64,000 nucleotides of DNA from Schistocephalus solidus. Its lineage: Eukaryota > Platyhelminthes > Cestoda > Diphyllobothriidea > Diphyllobothriidae. The notes under the pieces are model-generated. The model worked only from the letters and a program-made list of their open reading frames with translations. It did not search any database and was not told where the DNA came from. Numbering within the stretch: position 1 is the first letter of the stretch; each line of letters opens with the position of its first letter. Shown piece after piece: positions 1 through 11,558 of the stretch. Location: the NCBI GenBank assembly GCA_017591395.1, contig WEDG01000224.1:1-64000 (forward strand), read 5' to 3'. A program made the translations under genes and the position numbers.

Positions 1-905
1 GGTTTATGTTATCCAGGTCTCCTGATAATTCGCAGACAGCTGCTGTTAGCACCTTTATGTTTTTTTTCTTCGCTGGCTAACATTATCCGTTTTACTGTAG
101 GTCAATGGACGTGTAAAAGGCGGGCTGCTGGCAATCTTTCGTGGTGTTGGTGCTACCTAACGACTACTTTTGTCGATTTTTCCGGTGTCATCGGTCGTTT
201 ATGTACTTTTGTACAGACAGATTCTGTAGACACTAAATTTTCGGAACTTGGGGAAATGCAAGATATAGTTCATCCCCACATATGTTCTTTTGGGTCTATT
301 CTCATCTCTGCAAATAATATGTTGACAATCACGGCTGATTCCTCACTTTTGCCCATCATCGCGTAGTTTGGTCGCTTAGCAAATAGGAATCATGGTTGCA
401 TTTCGCTGCGCTCTTATAATAATCAAAGCCTTCCTTTCCCGCTCCTCGCATGAACGCTATGTGGAGTGTGATCAATTACGGTGGGTTCCTCCTGTAAAGC
501 CAACCTATCAGTTGTTAAATTGTCATCTAAAAAATACTATGCTCGCACCAGTATCGAATGGCCTCATCCAGTTTAGAATACTTTCTTAAAGAGGAACGTG
601 TCGTGTTCCTTTATACTCTTACCTGCAGGGTGGTCGTGTCACACACATGGTAACCTTCCCATGATCGACAGTTTCTTCGCCTTGAATACTTATCAGCTCA
701 GGTACATTTTGTCTTTTTAACCTAAGCCTTCAACGGTTTTTCTCCCTGTTCGCAAACCCCTTTTCATATTTAAACGCTTTTTTATAAACAAAACTGAAAA
801 TTGTACGGTATGTGCATATTTGTTCTTAACTTCACTCGAAAATGTTCTTTTTACACACCATGTCGTACATTTAAGGGTGCCCAGTTAAAACGATATATTT
901 TAACT
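1..905. other. AT-rich stretch, no gene recognised
   Basis: Only short open frames occur (for example 392-589 on the plus strand) and none shows a domain, splice context or family resemblance I can name. No tRNA or repeat motif was recognised. It may be diverged repeat or intergenic sequence. Confidence 0.5.
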
Positions 906-909
906 TAAT

Positions 910-1796
910 TCACCCAGAGTAATCGTGTACTTTTCCATAAATGGACTGTTGAATGCACTCTCTCCGTGAGTTAGCCTTCTGGTGAAATGGATTGAGAGCG
1001 TCCCTTTTCAGGATGAACGATGGGCCCGTCTTGTAGTTTTCCACAGGCCTTTTGAGGTTAACCCTGATTTTCCCATCTTTATGGTTCGGTGATTTAAAAG
1101 CTTCATTTACCGTAGCCAGTAACGAAGCTTGATTTATTATTGATGCAGAAGCATCTACTGCCTTATTATTCTGCGAAAGTGACTTGTCTGGGGTTTTATT
1201 AATTCGTTTCTTGACTGGCCTTGCGTTTTCCACAATAAGTGTTCCTTAGGAGGATATCCGTTGGTTTTCAGTTGTAGATTTGATAGCCTCCCAAGGATTT
1301 TATTTTTTTGCTCTAGAATGACCAAAGTGATGTCAGTTTGTCGGTCTTATTTCTCTTCTAGAATTTGGATTTGCTTTTTAAAGTCCTTACAGCTGACACA
1401 ACCACGGACAGACGTTGAGTCTCTCCCATTTATCACGTAGCTTTTTGTGCCAGATGGCCGTATACTGGTCATTAATTCCTGTTGTGTCTCCTGTGGGCCA
1501 CTGTGCTTCATCGCTCTCACGTCCACAGATCACATCGGCATTTTTCGCAAGACGTAGATCGTGAATTAAATAATCTTTCTTAGCTGTTGTTCGTCATTTA
1601 GCGAATGAATCTGACTTTTTGCGGAGAATGCCCTCGTAGTGTATTGATAAACGACCAGCTCTTTGTCATCAGGGGCAGTGGGATCGAAACTCTCTGGGAA
1701 CCTTGTGTGGAGGCCTTTCCAATACTGAGTTGCTAATTGCTGATGGTTTCTTAACTTTGCGACCGGCTCTAGAATAGCGTTGGACACTTTGAGCAA
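910..1796 (-). pseudogene. Possible degenerate LINE ORF1 remnant
   Basis: Read on the minus strand, two open segments (1796-1566 and 1233-910) flank a stretch around 1400-1340 whose frame gives a Cys-x-x-Cys followed by a short heptad-like run (KKQIQILEEK). ORF1 of the LINE at 7163 has a similar layout, with Cys residues just before a coiled-coil run at about 7370-7480. The frames are interrupted by stops, so no intact protein is present. The resemblance is short and I name no function. A diverged host exon set is possible, because an acceptor-like sequence lies near 1797. Confidence 0.25.
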
Positions 1797-1800
1797 ATTG

Positions 1801-2384
1801 AAAGGCTACATAAGTCACCAAGTATGTAGAAAGGGAGAAACGGGCTCACCTATTTACAGACATAAATCCAGACTTTTGAGAAAAACTATCGAGTAGTGAG
1901 CCATGTACATAGAGATGAACGATTGCAAATCACTGCTGATGACGCATTTGAGATATACTTCATCAGTGCGAAATGAAAGAAGTGAGCACTGAATCTGTTC
2001 CTTGCAGGGTTTGAGCACGAGTTTCCGCACGAGTTTCCGAGTCTTTCTTGCACGAATTTGGACAGATTTCATTGTTCAGAGCATCACCACTTACCTGCAC
2101 AGCTCAATTGCACGGTCATCCATGCAGGGTCAGAAGCAAATGCACACGAGTGGACCTCAGCAAGTGTTTCATCAGCTACCGAGTGGTATGAGCATGAAAC
2201 TCGCGAGCAAGCAAGATTTCTGCCATCGACAATTTTTAGTTGAAAAGAACGCTTGAAGGTGTCATATTAAAAAGACGTCTCTTATGACAAAGCAGTTTAC
2301 AACCAGCCGTGTAAAATCACTCTGTTCCTCCTGTTCTTTGCACTGCTCTGCATTGAACAGCGACACTCTGTTTTAAATTGTCTT
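1801..2384. other. No gene recognised
   Basis: Two overlapping short plus-strand frames (2002-2256 and 2058-2243) look like chance readings of low-information sequence. No domain, splice signal pair or repeat was recognised. Confidence 0.45.
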
Positions 2385-2975
2385 AGATAGTGCCTTGCGA
2401 GCTCTAGCCAAATATAAATTCTACTCAAAAATTCGAATATTCCATTTTTAAGGTAGGAGTTATTTTCCTAAGCAGTTTTTTCTCCTACTTTCTATTCAAA
2501 AATGAAGGCCTATTGAACTCTGCCTCCATTATTAAGGTAGAAGTTTTTTTCACTGCCTATTTTTTCTAGTTCATCATTAATTTTAAAACATTGCTAACTG
2601 TTAACATAGCAGGACAAGTTATGTATTTGTACATTTTATCTGCACACATTGTCATAACATTATTTTGTTACTAATGTTTGCTTAGAAAGTGCCTTCCCGG
2701 TGCTAACCAAATATAAATTCAAAAAATAATTATCAAAACAAACTTAGCGCTGAGATAATATTTAGAATTTATATTTGGTTAGCATTGGGAAGGCACTGTC
2801 GAAGCAAACATTAGTACTGAAATAAAATAAGAATAATGTGCGCAGAAAAATGTACAAATATATAATAATGTAGGCAGAACTTGTCCTGAGAGGCAAACGT
2901 TAGCGATAATTTGAAGTTGATTGGGAACAAGAAAATAGGAAGTGGAAAAAACACTCCTACCTTGAAAATGAAGGC
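2385..2975. repeat. Foldback element with about 190 bp inverted arms
   Basis: The left arm (about 2528-2717) and right arm (about 2764-2966) are near-complementary over their whole length, around an AT-rich loop of about 45 bases. The inner ends carry AGTGCCTTCCC and CCAAATATAAATTC, which reappear reversed on the other arm at 2765-2800. A third, direct copy of this terminal block lies at 2388-2425, followed by a second partial arm. This is typical of a foldback or MITE-like DNA element without coding capacity. Arm divergence suggests an old insertion. Confidence 0.7.
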
Positions 2976-2989
2976 AGCATCCAATAGGT

Positions 2990-4300
2990 ATAAAAAAAGG
3001 GTTTCAAGAAGGTTCCTTAAATTTCCGATGGTCCTTTCTCCGAGTCATGGGAAACGCTGCTCGGAAAAGATGATGAAAGTTAAAGGCTAATGGAATCAAT
3101 GTTAAGATCAATGTGCAGTCTTCGTTTGAATGCAGATAGACTACTGAATGACCTAATTTAAATCGGCAAGTTATGCCAAAGAAAGCTTGATCTAGAAGCA
3201 AAACATAGAGAGCGCTTAGATTTGGTAGATGTAGGAGGAGGTATATAAAGTGCTAAAGTTCTTAAGTTATAAGTAAATCTAATGAGGGTAATGACCGAAA
3301 CCTAGGGCAGATTTTAGCTATTATTTAGTCGAAAAAGGAAACAAAAGCCATTTTCCAGTCTCCTGATGCAAAGCAATTTTAGCTTCATCAGCTGAAAATG
3401 CAAATACAATGTGTATGATGATGGTCTGTGTGAGCAGCCAGATATACAACGGAATTCATAAATAGTGATAACGGATAATAAGCAAATTTTTTTCAAATGC
3501 ACCGTCAATTTTTCCTTTTAGAACAGGAATTAATTATTTGTAGAAAATATATAAACTCAGAAGGATCCAGTGCAAAAACTCCTACAGTGAAAAGGGGTTG
3601 AGATTTAAGGGAGCCCCACCTTTCGAAAAGGGTACAGGGGAAAAGATTCTTCGCAAAGTGACATGAAGAAGCAGGGTACATGCTTCTAAGGGTCAGATGA
3701 CACTATAAAGGCATTTCAGTAAGTCAGTACGAAGACGTCAAATCAATGCATTCATATAATAATCGGTGAGGATACTCACAGATTATTATGTTGACAGACA
3801 ATTGACTTGGGCCTCAACATCTCAGGAGCCAGGATGGAATCCTGAGGATGGTTTAAAGCAATCGAATCGAAGGATATTTAAAACCATGCCTGTCAGTATA
3901 ATTTGGTTATTTGTCTGAGGGGTGCATTACGGAGACATCGATTGTGCATGCGGGACACGATGAATGGAAACGCTAGGAAGAAGATTAGTAAATTAAAGGT
4001 TTGCATGCTGGAAAGCTGGGCACGTCGTTTGAAATTGCTTTCGAATTTCAGATCCTTTGAGTTTACGAAGTTTTAGTCTCTACCTTAGTGAAGAAGACAC
4101 GTTGATTTGGAATAACTATTGAGTGGATTGTCCAGTCTCTAAATTTGGGAGTTATTTGCTTGGACTTGACGATTCTGTGGATATTCAAATATTACTTCGC
4201 TGAGGATTATTACACGTCCTGGGCCTTAAAAATATGAGAAATACACGCTTCAACGTTCACCTGCCTCCAGAATTCACGTCAGCGGTGTGCTGCCTTAATA
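2990..4300. other. Unrecognised sequence; one short repeat match
   Basis: No gene is supported. Around 3174-3215 there is a diverged copy (CCAAAGAAA, then CTAGAAGC, then AGAGCG) of sequence found at about 11770-11815 and 60340-60370, so part of this stretch belongs to a dispersed family. Short frames at 3004-3201 and 3314-3508 on the minus strand show no recognisable product. Confidence 0.4.
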
Positions 4301-4302
4301 AA

Positions 4303-4403
4303 AATTCGGACGCGAATCGGATCCGATGGTACGAATTTTCGGACGCGAATCAGATCCGACCATGACTACGAATTCGGACGCGAATCGGATCCGAAAATTC
4401 GTA
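4303..4403. repeat. Three 23-bp repeats plus a 14-bp inverted repeat
   Basis: The core GGACGCGAATCGGATCCGA occurs three times (about 4304-4326, 4337-4359 and 4372-4394) with one or two differences in the middle copy, spaced about 34 bases apart. In addition TACGAATTTTCGGA at 4330-4343 is matched by its exact reverse complement at 4390-4403. It lies beyond the transposase-like gene at 5.7-6.7 kb and could be part of that element's terminal region. That link is inference. Confidence 0.65.
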
Positions 4404-5157
4404 TCTCGTTTTTCAACCGCACAGCGGAACCCCTTACTCGTTTGGTTGACGCCCATACTAGCTAAACGGTTAAAAAACGATCCCCTTACATTCCAATCGA
4501 ATAGTTATTGATGATAAGGTGATTTACGGAAGACTGAGTGAGCAAGTAAAATATATTTTGTTTAAAAATATGCAAATCGTAAGTGTACAAAAATAAATCT
4601 TATAAATTTCTCCTACTCAGTAGTCCTGTGTTGATGGACCCGACAATCCCTCAGCCGTTTCATGAGGTATCCACCCTGTAATGAAAAGACAATAAAATAG
4701 GTGATGGTGAGTAAACAATGCGCATGTTTTTATGTAGTAAATGTTTGTATACAACGTTGTTAATTAAAATCTACTAACCGTCAGCACAGTGCCCCAGGGC
4801 TGCCTTTAAGCCCCTTTTCTGCAGTCGGTCATATGCCTTTTTAAAGGCATTTTTGAAAGCTCGATCTAGCTGTAATTTGTCCGCCTTTTACGGAATATTG
4901 CAAAGATTGAACACGTCTGCGGTGAACATGAATTAGTTAATAATGAGAAATTTCTAACCCAAAAGAATTCCGTATAAAGGGGAGAGGAAAGAGGCCTTTT
5001 TGTCCTAGTGGCGACCGTAGAAAGTTAGCCGGTAGATCACCTCATCGGCGAAGAGCGATGTGAAAACGCGATCAGCAGAATTACTGACACTTTCGCCGCC
5101 AAGGGAGGCCAAATGGGTAACCTAGTTAGACGGTAAGTAATGTCCAGACAACCTACC
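4404..5157. other. Unassigned stretch; possible minus-strand exon piece
   Basis: Most of this stretch shows nothing recognisable. Read on the minus strand, about 4900-4750 gives a lysine-rich helical-looking frame (DRAFKNAFKKAYDRLQ) that could be an exon of the transposon gene further upstream. No splice pair could be fixed with confidence. Confidence 0.25.
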
Positions 5158-5560
5158 AATTGCTGCCTATCTGCCCTCTCTGCGACGGCTTTGGTCAGGG
5201 CATCTACTTCGTCAAGGGTCGACATTTGTTGTACAATCGGACCCCTTGCAGTAGGCTGGGGTGCATGTGTGCCGCAGCTACCAATTTGCTCATCCAGGCG
5301 ATGCCTGTAAAAGCATTATTTCTTGCATTTGGTTTCGCATTATCCCATCGAAGACTTGCTTTGATGGCTGATCGGCTGGGTCTTCTTGTTTTATTACCAC
5401 GTTGCCTCTTTCATTTGCGCCGAATCCCATCTAGGAAGATTATCTATGGAAGGTAATGGCTTACCTGCATGTGAAGGAGACTGGACAATAGGCATAGTTA
5501 TGCTAGAACCGCCGCTACCAGATGAATTGTCCTAAAAAATGGTAACGGTGGTAATTGTTC
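5158..5560 (-). pseudogene. Possible downstream exons of the transposase-like gene
   Basis: On the minus strand, about 5520-5425 reads as an open polar frame ending MKEATW. Further along, 5225-5160 reads as a short helical frame (STLDEVDALTKAVAERADR), followed by a GTAGGT donor-like sequence. These lie 3' of the transposase-like exons in the same orientation and could encode its C-terminal tail. Frames are broken by stops and the exon borders are not certain. It could equally be decayed non-coding sequence. Confidence 0.25.
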
Positions 5561-5703
5561 TGCGTACCGATGACGACGAGAGGAACGGGATGTTTGTAAC
5601 GAAAACGTTGGAATATATAGGGTCCAGTATGAAATCCATCTTCAGACATAATGAGCTACAACCCAATAGGAAAAAAGGGATGAGGAATGCAAAAAATATC
5701 TAA

Positions 5704-6690
5704 TCATTGACTGCCTCCCTTCAATTCCCACGAATAAATAGCTGCGAGACTGTTGGGTTGACAGTCATCTATGACGAAGAGAAAATTGGCATCCGTCCTC
5801 AAACGCTCTGAGACGCTATCATATACTACTTTATCTACGTAATCGCCGTTAACGCTACACCTCTCACAGCCATAATTGGCGTTAACCTTATTAATGTGCT
5901 TAATAAAAGCTCTCGCTGGAGCATCGCAAATTACAGTTGCTAAACGAAACCCAAGGGTCCTCTTGATATGTTCGACACGCAGAAAATCTCTGGCCAAAGA
6001 TTTTAATTCTTTAGCGATGGGCCTACATAAAGTTTGTACATCTAAAGGGTTTCCATAGCCACACTTTATTCCCACAACGAATAGTTCACAAACAAAGGGC
6101 TCCATAATTCTACCTAGGATAGGCCAAAACCCGCCCTTCGTTTTCTTATGTATAGGGAGCCCATCAATAGCTAAATAAGTTACAACAGTATTGCCTGTTA
6201 GACGCCTCAAAACTGCTCAGTTAACTGTTTCATAAGTACTCAATGATCGTACTCACCACTGCTCATTGCCGTCACCGTTGAAACATCACTTTTCCAAGCC
6301 AACAGCGTTCGTGCGTCTGCAGGAAGGTCAGAGGTCAGCCGTCTTATAATCTTCAGAAGACTGCTCTGGTGAATCAATGGCATACGTGAGCGTATTGCCC
6401 AAGAACTCATAGCCTCTTGAAACGTAGCTTCCTCTTCAATTGTAGGTGTGCTTGAAGAGTTGTTTGGTGCCACGTCAGATACATCTGATGTCCAACTTGC
6501 ATCCTCATCAGCAGAGGAAATCTCTAAGTTGTCATATGACGAATAAGAGGAAGAGGTCAGATGCCACGACGATTAAGATGAGTCGGACGGATACATTTCC
6601 CTCATATTCTCGGCAATTTGACGTAAATCATCCAGAAAACCTTTCTGGGCACGTCTCCTAAGTGTTTTCGTAGATACTGCTCTAAAAATT
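5704..6690 (-). pseudogene. DNA-transposase-like gene, spliced, one in-frame stop
   Basis: Read from 6690 to 5704 on the minus strand. An acceptor (TTTTTGCAG at 6699-6691) opens an exon with an arginine-rich start (KTLRRRAQKG) and a serine/acidic stretch. The frame reads through to 6257, a 44-base GT-AG intron follows (6256-6213), and the second exon (6212-5704) reads YLAIDGLPIHKK, then FWPILGRI, then VICDAPARAF and a Cys-x-x-Cys. This order matches an animal transposase-domain family that I recognise loosely as TNP2/CACTA-like: short-chain entry with DARTLL, then IDGLP, then CDAPAR. A TAA at 6575-6573 interrupts the first exon, so the copy is probably dead unless that stop lies in an unrecognised mini-intron. 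The C-terminus is not defined. Confidence 0.5.
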
Positions 6691-6729
6691 CTGCAAAAAA
6701 GCAAAAATACGGTCAGTATAGATAGAACA

Positions 6730-6915
6730 GGGGTGCAGGCAGTTAAGCGACCGCGTCGCAGCACGACAGCGCAGAAATGGCGTGGCACGGCGCGCGCGGG
6801 ATTGACAGCTCAGTGCCCGATCGATTTGCCAATAACACTGCGCGCATTCTCTTGCGCCCTTAGCGACGCGTCATCGAGGTTCACTAGCAACCAATCAAAT
6901 TCCAGATGCGATTGA
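6730..6915 (-). promoter_or_regulatory. CpG-rich stretch, candidate promoter of transposase-like gene
   Basis: This segment is much richer in CG dinucleotides than its surroundings (runs such as CGGCGCGCGCGGG) and holds an ACCAATCA box at 6889-6896. It sits immediately 5' of the minus-strand transposase-like exons, the expected place for a promoter. No initiation site can be fixed. Confidence 0.25.
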
Positions 6916-7162
6916 CGCACGACCGTTCGAGTCTCGAATCGTATTTCATTGCTATAAGGGTGCTTTAATCTGCTCTCAATCGGGGAAGGAGAAGTCTCAA
7001 CAAAGGCTAGGTCGTTGCATGCTTCTTGGAGTCTGACTGCTGAATATTATTGCACCCTTGCCCATTTATTTAAGAAGATTTATAAAGTCAGTGCATTCGC
7101 AAATAATCGAAAGTGGTATGAAAACATAGACGCTCAGGATTCATCTGCGCGGAGCAAAAAAA

Positions 7163-8180
7163 TTGGTGCCACGGTCGGGTTTCGAACTCTCGCCGAAAAA
7201 AACATGTGGCGACGCTCCTAACCGCGTAGCCAAATTCAGACGTAAAATTGACAAAAGGAATTGCATAAAAACAGAAAAATATGGCACAGACAGATATTCA
7301 GTTACTACTTTTCCTCCTGCTAAGCGGGCAAAAAGTTTGATAACACTAATGAATGTCAACTTTGAGGATAAAAAGTGCATGGGCTGTTTGAGTCTCCTAC
7401 AGAAATTCCTATTGTTGAAGAATGAGATAAATAACTTGAAACAAGAAATGGCCGATCTAAAAGAGAAGGTTCATTGTTCACTCAGAAAATAACACCCGTA
7501 ACAACCAGTATTTCAACAAAAGAAATTACCTATGCAAACATAGCTTCCTCGAGAATACTTAATGTATATCTAAAAGACATTGCGTCTACAGAGCTCAGTA
7601 AATCAGTAGATATTTCCTTTCATCGAAAGGGAGATCAAACCAGCTCATGCAACTTCTACTATCATCCAGCTCAGACAGAAGCCGTAATGCTTTGGGTACA
7701 CAAACATATGCGACATCGCTGCTGAATGATCCAAAAAAAAGGTGACGTTGAAAAGCTCGTCAAATTTGAAGGACCGAAGACGAAGGATTCGAAGCCGAAA
7801 AAGGCCAAGAGGATTTTATAAAAAATAGTTTTAAGTCCGAACATAGCTCGTTCTTACCAATAGATGCTCAAGTTGAATCCTCTGCTGCTGATACAGGAGC
7901 AAGTGCAGAAAAAATTGGCAAAGATCCTAAAAGGGGTTTGCCATTAACTTTAGGAATCGTTGCTCGTACTGACGCAAATAACATCGTCGACCAAAGTATA
8001 ATTCTTCCGGATACTGATGCCCTATCAACAAATCAGGGCTCCAAGTCACCAAACAGACATTTCGACCGAAAACGCAATCAAGTTATTAAAGGGGCTCCCG
8101 AGTCCACTTATCTGATTGCAAAGGAAAGGATAGAGCATGACCTCGGTCTGTTCCGAGCATACTCAAATTCAATTCTTTAA
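7163..8180 (+). pseudogene. LINE A1 ORF1 remnant (coiled coil)
   Basis: The open frame at 7163-7492 ends in a heptad-rich segment (LLKNEINNLKQEMADLKEKV) preceded by two Cys residues, the usual form of a LINE ORF1 multimerisation region. Two more open pieces follow (7474-7725 and 7938-8180) in other frames, which suggests one original ORF split by indels. ORF1 proteins bind the element RNA and help assemble the particle. No nucleic-acid-binding domain is intact. The link to the downstream endonuclease is by position. Confidence 0.5.
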
Positions 8181-8633
8181 GATGGCGAATGCGTTACCGT
8201 GCACAAAGCATTCCGTTTAGAGAAAGCGGGTGTTTCACATGAAATTTCATCACTAAGGCCTCTTAAAATCATTCTGAAAATGATCTTCAGGCTTCACGCC
8301 TCCTAGAATGGAGAATGGATCTCCATAACTCACACAGGGATGTGTTTTTTCAGCCGGATTACGAACCGACGGAAAGGCACAAAATGAGGATGCTGAGAAC
8401 AGAACTGAAAATGAGAACAGAACAAGGGAAAAATGGCTCCAAATTAAGGACAGGAAAATAATAGTGAAGAAGATATCTTTCTTGTGGTAGACACCGTTTA
8501 TCATAAAGGCGGGTCCTCACACAGACGGAGGACGTTAAATACGAAGTACCCAACTGTACAGAGCTCGAATAATAAAAGGAACGCTCTCCAGAAATCATAA
8601 GCCGACCACTCATCAGAACTAAGTGTAGGCGGG

Positions 8634-9281
8634 ATGGACACCAGTTCATATTGGAAAGCACTGACAGACTCTAGTAGTCAAACGCACGAAATGAGCAGAA
8701 GTTTATATAGAGGAGCTACCCAGTATCAATTGAGATGCTTGTATACAAATGCTCAGAGTTTCCTTTCGAAAGTAGACGAACTCAAAGCACTAGTCTCAGA
8801 CCAAACCCCCGATGTCGTTGCCATCACGGAAACATGGCTCAAAACCGAAATCGTGGATAGCGAGGTTTCGATAAATGAATACCAACTATTTCGAAGGGAC
8901 CGAGAAAATGGACAGGGAGGTGGAGTGGCCGTATACGTTAGCACAGGTATATCAGCCGTTAAACGAGCGCACGCCATCTTCCTTAAATATTAATTTCTCT
9001 GGATGAAGATTAAAAAGGATTGTTCACAAAACCTACAATTCTTGACGATCTACAGACTGCCTAATATTCCAATTGCATCTGATGAGTCAATCCTCCATTT
9101 GCTCAAGGAAGTTGCAAGTCACCAGGAGGTGCTTATTGCTGGAGATTTCAATGCACCTTCATTAGACTGGGTAAATCTGACTGATGATGGTGCGCTAACT
9201 TCCTTCGGCCACAAGATAATGGATCTCATTCTTGACCAACCTCTGACACAGAAGGTTAGCATACCAACGAGATTTAGATAG
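8634..9281 (+). pseudogene. LINE A1 endonuclease domain, frameshifted
   Basis: The frame 8634-8993 carries the APE-type entry (YTNAQSFLSK), the ITETWL motif with its metal-binding Glu, and the GGGVAVYV strand. The frame 9003-9281 continues with LIAGDFNAPSLDW, the Asp/Asn catalytic motif. The two are offset by an indel near 8993. In an active LINE this domain nicks target DNA to prime reverse transcription. Some catalytic residues survive but the reading frame does not. Confidence 0.75.
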
Positions 9282-9899
9282 AACCAGAGAGTAAATTGCC
9301 TCGAACTAGTATTTACGAAGGACTTCTCTAACATTTATTAAGTTTATTCAATTGCACTCCTCGGAAAGAGTGAACATAGTACGCTGATTTTGGATTGCTC
9401 CCTTTATTTTCAGCGCTAGAAGAGAACGAAAGGCAAGCAAAATATATGGAAGGCCTATTTAAACGCGATGAAGAATGAACTGATGTCCGTGCAATGGGAC
9501 TGTTTGCTAAAAGGGAAACCAGAGGATGAATGGCAATCTTTTAAGAAGGTTTCAATCGATCTGATTAAACGCTTCTGTCCAGTGAAGGTGCAAAAAAGAC
9601 TAGTCGCCCTACCTGGTTAACAAGAGAACTTAAGAGGCAGTTAAAGAAGAAGAATAAAAAATGAAAGGTTTTTAGAGAAACAGGGTCAATATTGCATCTC
9701 AAGGAATTTCTTCACCTCTGAAATGCTGCCAAAAAATGATTCTTCAGGCTAGGAAGAGCTATGAATCAAGAATTATTCAACAGGCTGAAAATAAACCTAA
9801 AATTCTATTCCATTATATCAATAGTCGAATAAAAAACAAGGACCCAGTCGCATTACTTATGGGTGGCAATAGTTTTTAAATCGTTGAAAGTTGCGAGAA

Positions 9900-11245
9900 A
9901 GCCGAGCTCTTGGGTCTGTTCTTTGCCTCGGTATTCAATAAAGAACCAGAACTTCAGCTTGACCACGACAGCAGTGGTGTTATAGTCGCTTGTCCAGTGC
10001 TTGAATATATAATCTTCCCGGAATCTCTCGTGGAACGAGAACTGTAAAATCTGAAAGAAGCAAAGTTATATGGTCCGGACGATTTACCGGCAAAGTTCTT
10101 GAAAGAACTGGCCGGTGAACTCTCCAAACCACTAGCGCATATATTCAATTCGTCCTTTGAATCTGGGAGACTGCCATATACCCCATATACAAGAGTGGGG
10201 CTCGATCTAATGTCAACAAGTATCGGCCTGTCAGCCTTACCTCCATTTGATGTAAAATAATGGAATCGATAACTAAGAAGGCGCCCATGAAGTTCCTTGA
10301 TGAAAACCGATTGCTCTCAGAGCTCCAGCATGGTTTCAGACAGAATCGCTCTTGTCTTTCCAATTATTCGCTCTCGACAGAGCAGTGGACTCGCGCATTG
10401 GATAAAGTTGGTAGAGTTGACGTAATCTACACTGATTTCACGAAGGCGTTTGATAGTGTTCCACACAAACGTCTCATCTACAAATTATCTGAAATTGGAA
10501 TAAGTGAACGCCTTTGACATGGATTGCAGATTTTTTTACAGCAAGATTTCAAACTGTGTGCATCGATTCCTCGAAGTGAACACCTACTCCAGTTCTATGT
10601 GGTGTCCCCCAAGGCTCCGTCTTAGGACCATTACTCTTCTTAGTCTATATCAACGACTGCGTTGAAGGCCTGGGTTGCAGTGCCGTCATGTTTGCAGACG
10701 ATATTAAATTGTGGAGGGTTATCAGATCTGATGCCGATAGGCACGCACTTAAAGAAAGGCTCAACCATCTTAGCAGCTGGTCTGCTCGTTGGCTCTTCAA
10801 TTTTAACCTTGGGAAGTGTGTAGTCTTAAGACTCCGTACCAGAAAAACCAGTAAGGAAGATGATTCCTACCAATACCTTCCAAATGGGCATCCACTTTCG
10901 ATTGTTAATGAACAAAGGGACATCGGTGTTCTAATGAACTCCTCACTCAAACAATCTTCACAGTGTGTAAAGGCAGCTAAACGCGCAATACAAGTTTTAT
11001 TTGCGATCAGACGTGGATTTGTGCTATTACGAAAAACCTACGGAGAATTTGTTCGATCTCACTTCGAATATGCCGTCCAGGCCTGGCATCCGTGGTTTAA
11101 GAAGGATTATCTACAGCTCGAACGAGTACAGGCGAGGACTACGAAGATGGTTAATAATCTTACTCATCTGCCTTACGAAACCAGACTAGTTGAACTTGAT
11201 TTGTTTCCTCTCAATTACAGGCAACTACGCGGTGATCTCATCTAA
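9900..11245 (+). pseudogene. LINE A1 reverse transcriptase, frameshifted
   Basis: The upstream linker reads KAELLGLFFASVFN. Motif A reads YTDFTKAFDSVPHKRL in the frame 10260-10517, and the catalytic box reads MFADDIKLWR in the frame 10688-11245. The intervening thumb/palm part is frame-broken between 10517 and 10688. The domain after the catalytic box (LNHLSSWSARW, then EYAVQAWHPW) is typical of CR1-like elements. Several in-frame stops occur between 9600 and 10260. It is a dead copy. Confidence 0.8.
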
Positions 11246-11285
11246 ACATACTAGATTATCAGAGGCCGCAAGTGCGCCCTAACAT

Positions 11286-11558
11286 TTGCTGTCTTCTTCG
11301 AATTGGCTGAGATGGAACATCTGCGGGGTCATCCCTTTAAACTGCATAGGAAGTTGGTCCACACGGACGTCCGTTAGAACGCCTTTTCAAAGAGGGTTGT
11401 TGGTGCATGATACGGAATCCCTGATGAAGTGGTCCTTTTTAGAAACTGTTTACACATTTAAATACAAACTGGATACTCATTTGCGGAGAAACTATTTTAC
11501 ATATAATGAAGCTTGTGTCAGTAGTGGCAGCTTATACCTGACCCACACATCTCGATGA
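11286..11558 (+). pseudogene. LINE A1 C-terminal segment
   Basis: This open piece continues the C-terminal domain after a frameshift at about 11245. Read in the right frame it gives the usual end of this family (an RGHPFKL-like entry, then ESWN and a VDTF-like helix), as seen intact at 14613-14867 in copy A2. It is followed directly by the LINE 3' UTR. The first half of the 1.5 kb duplicated block begins inside it at 11405. Confidence 0.6.
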
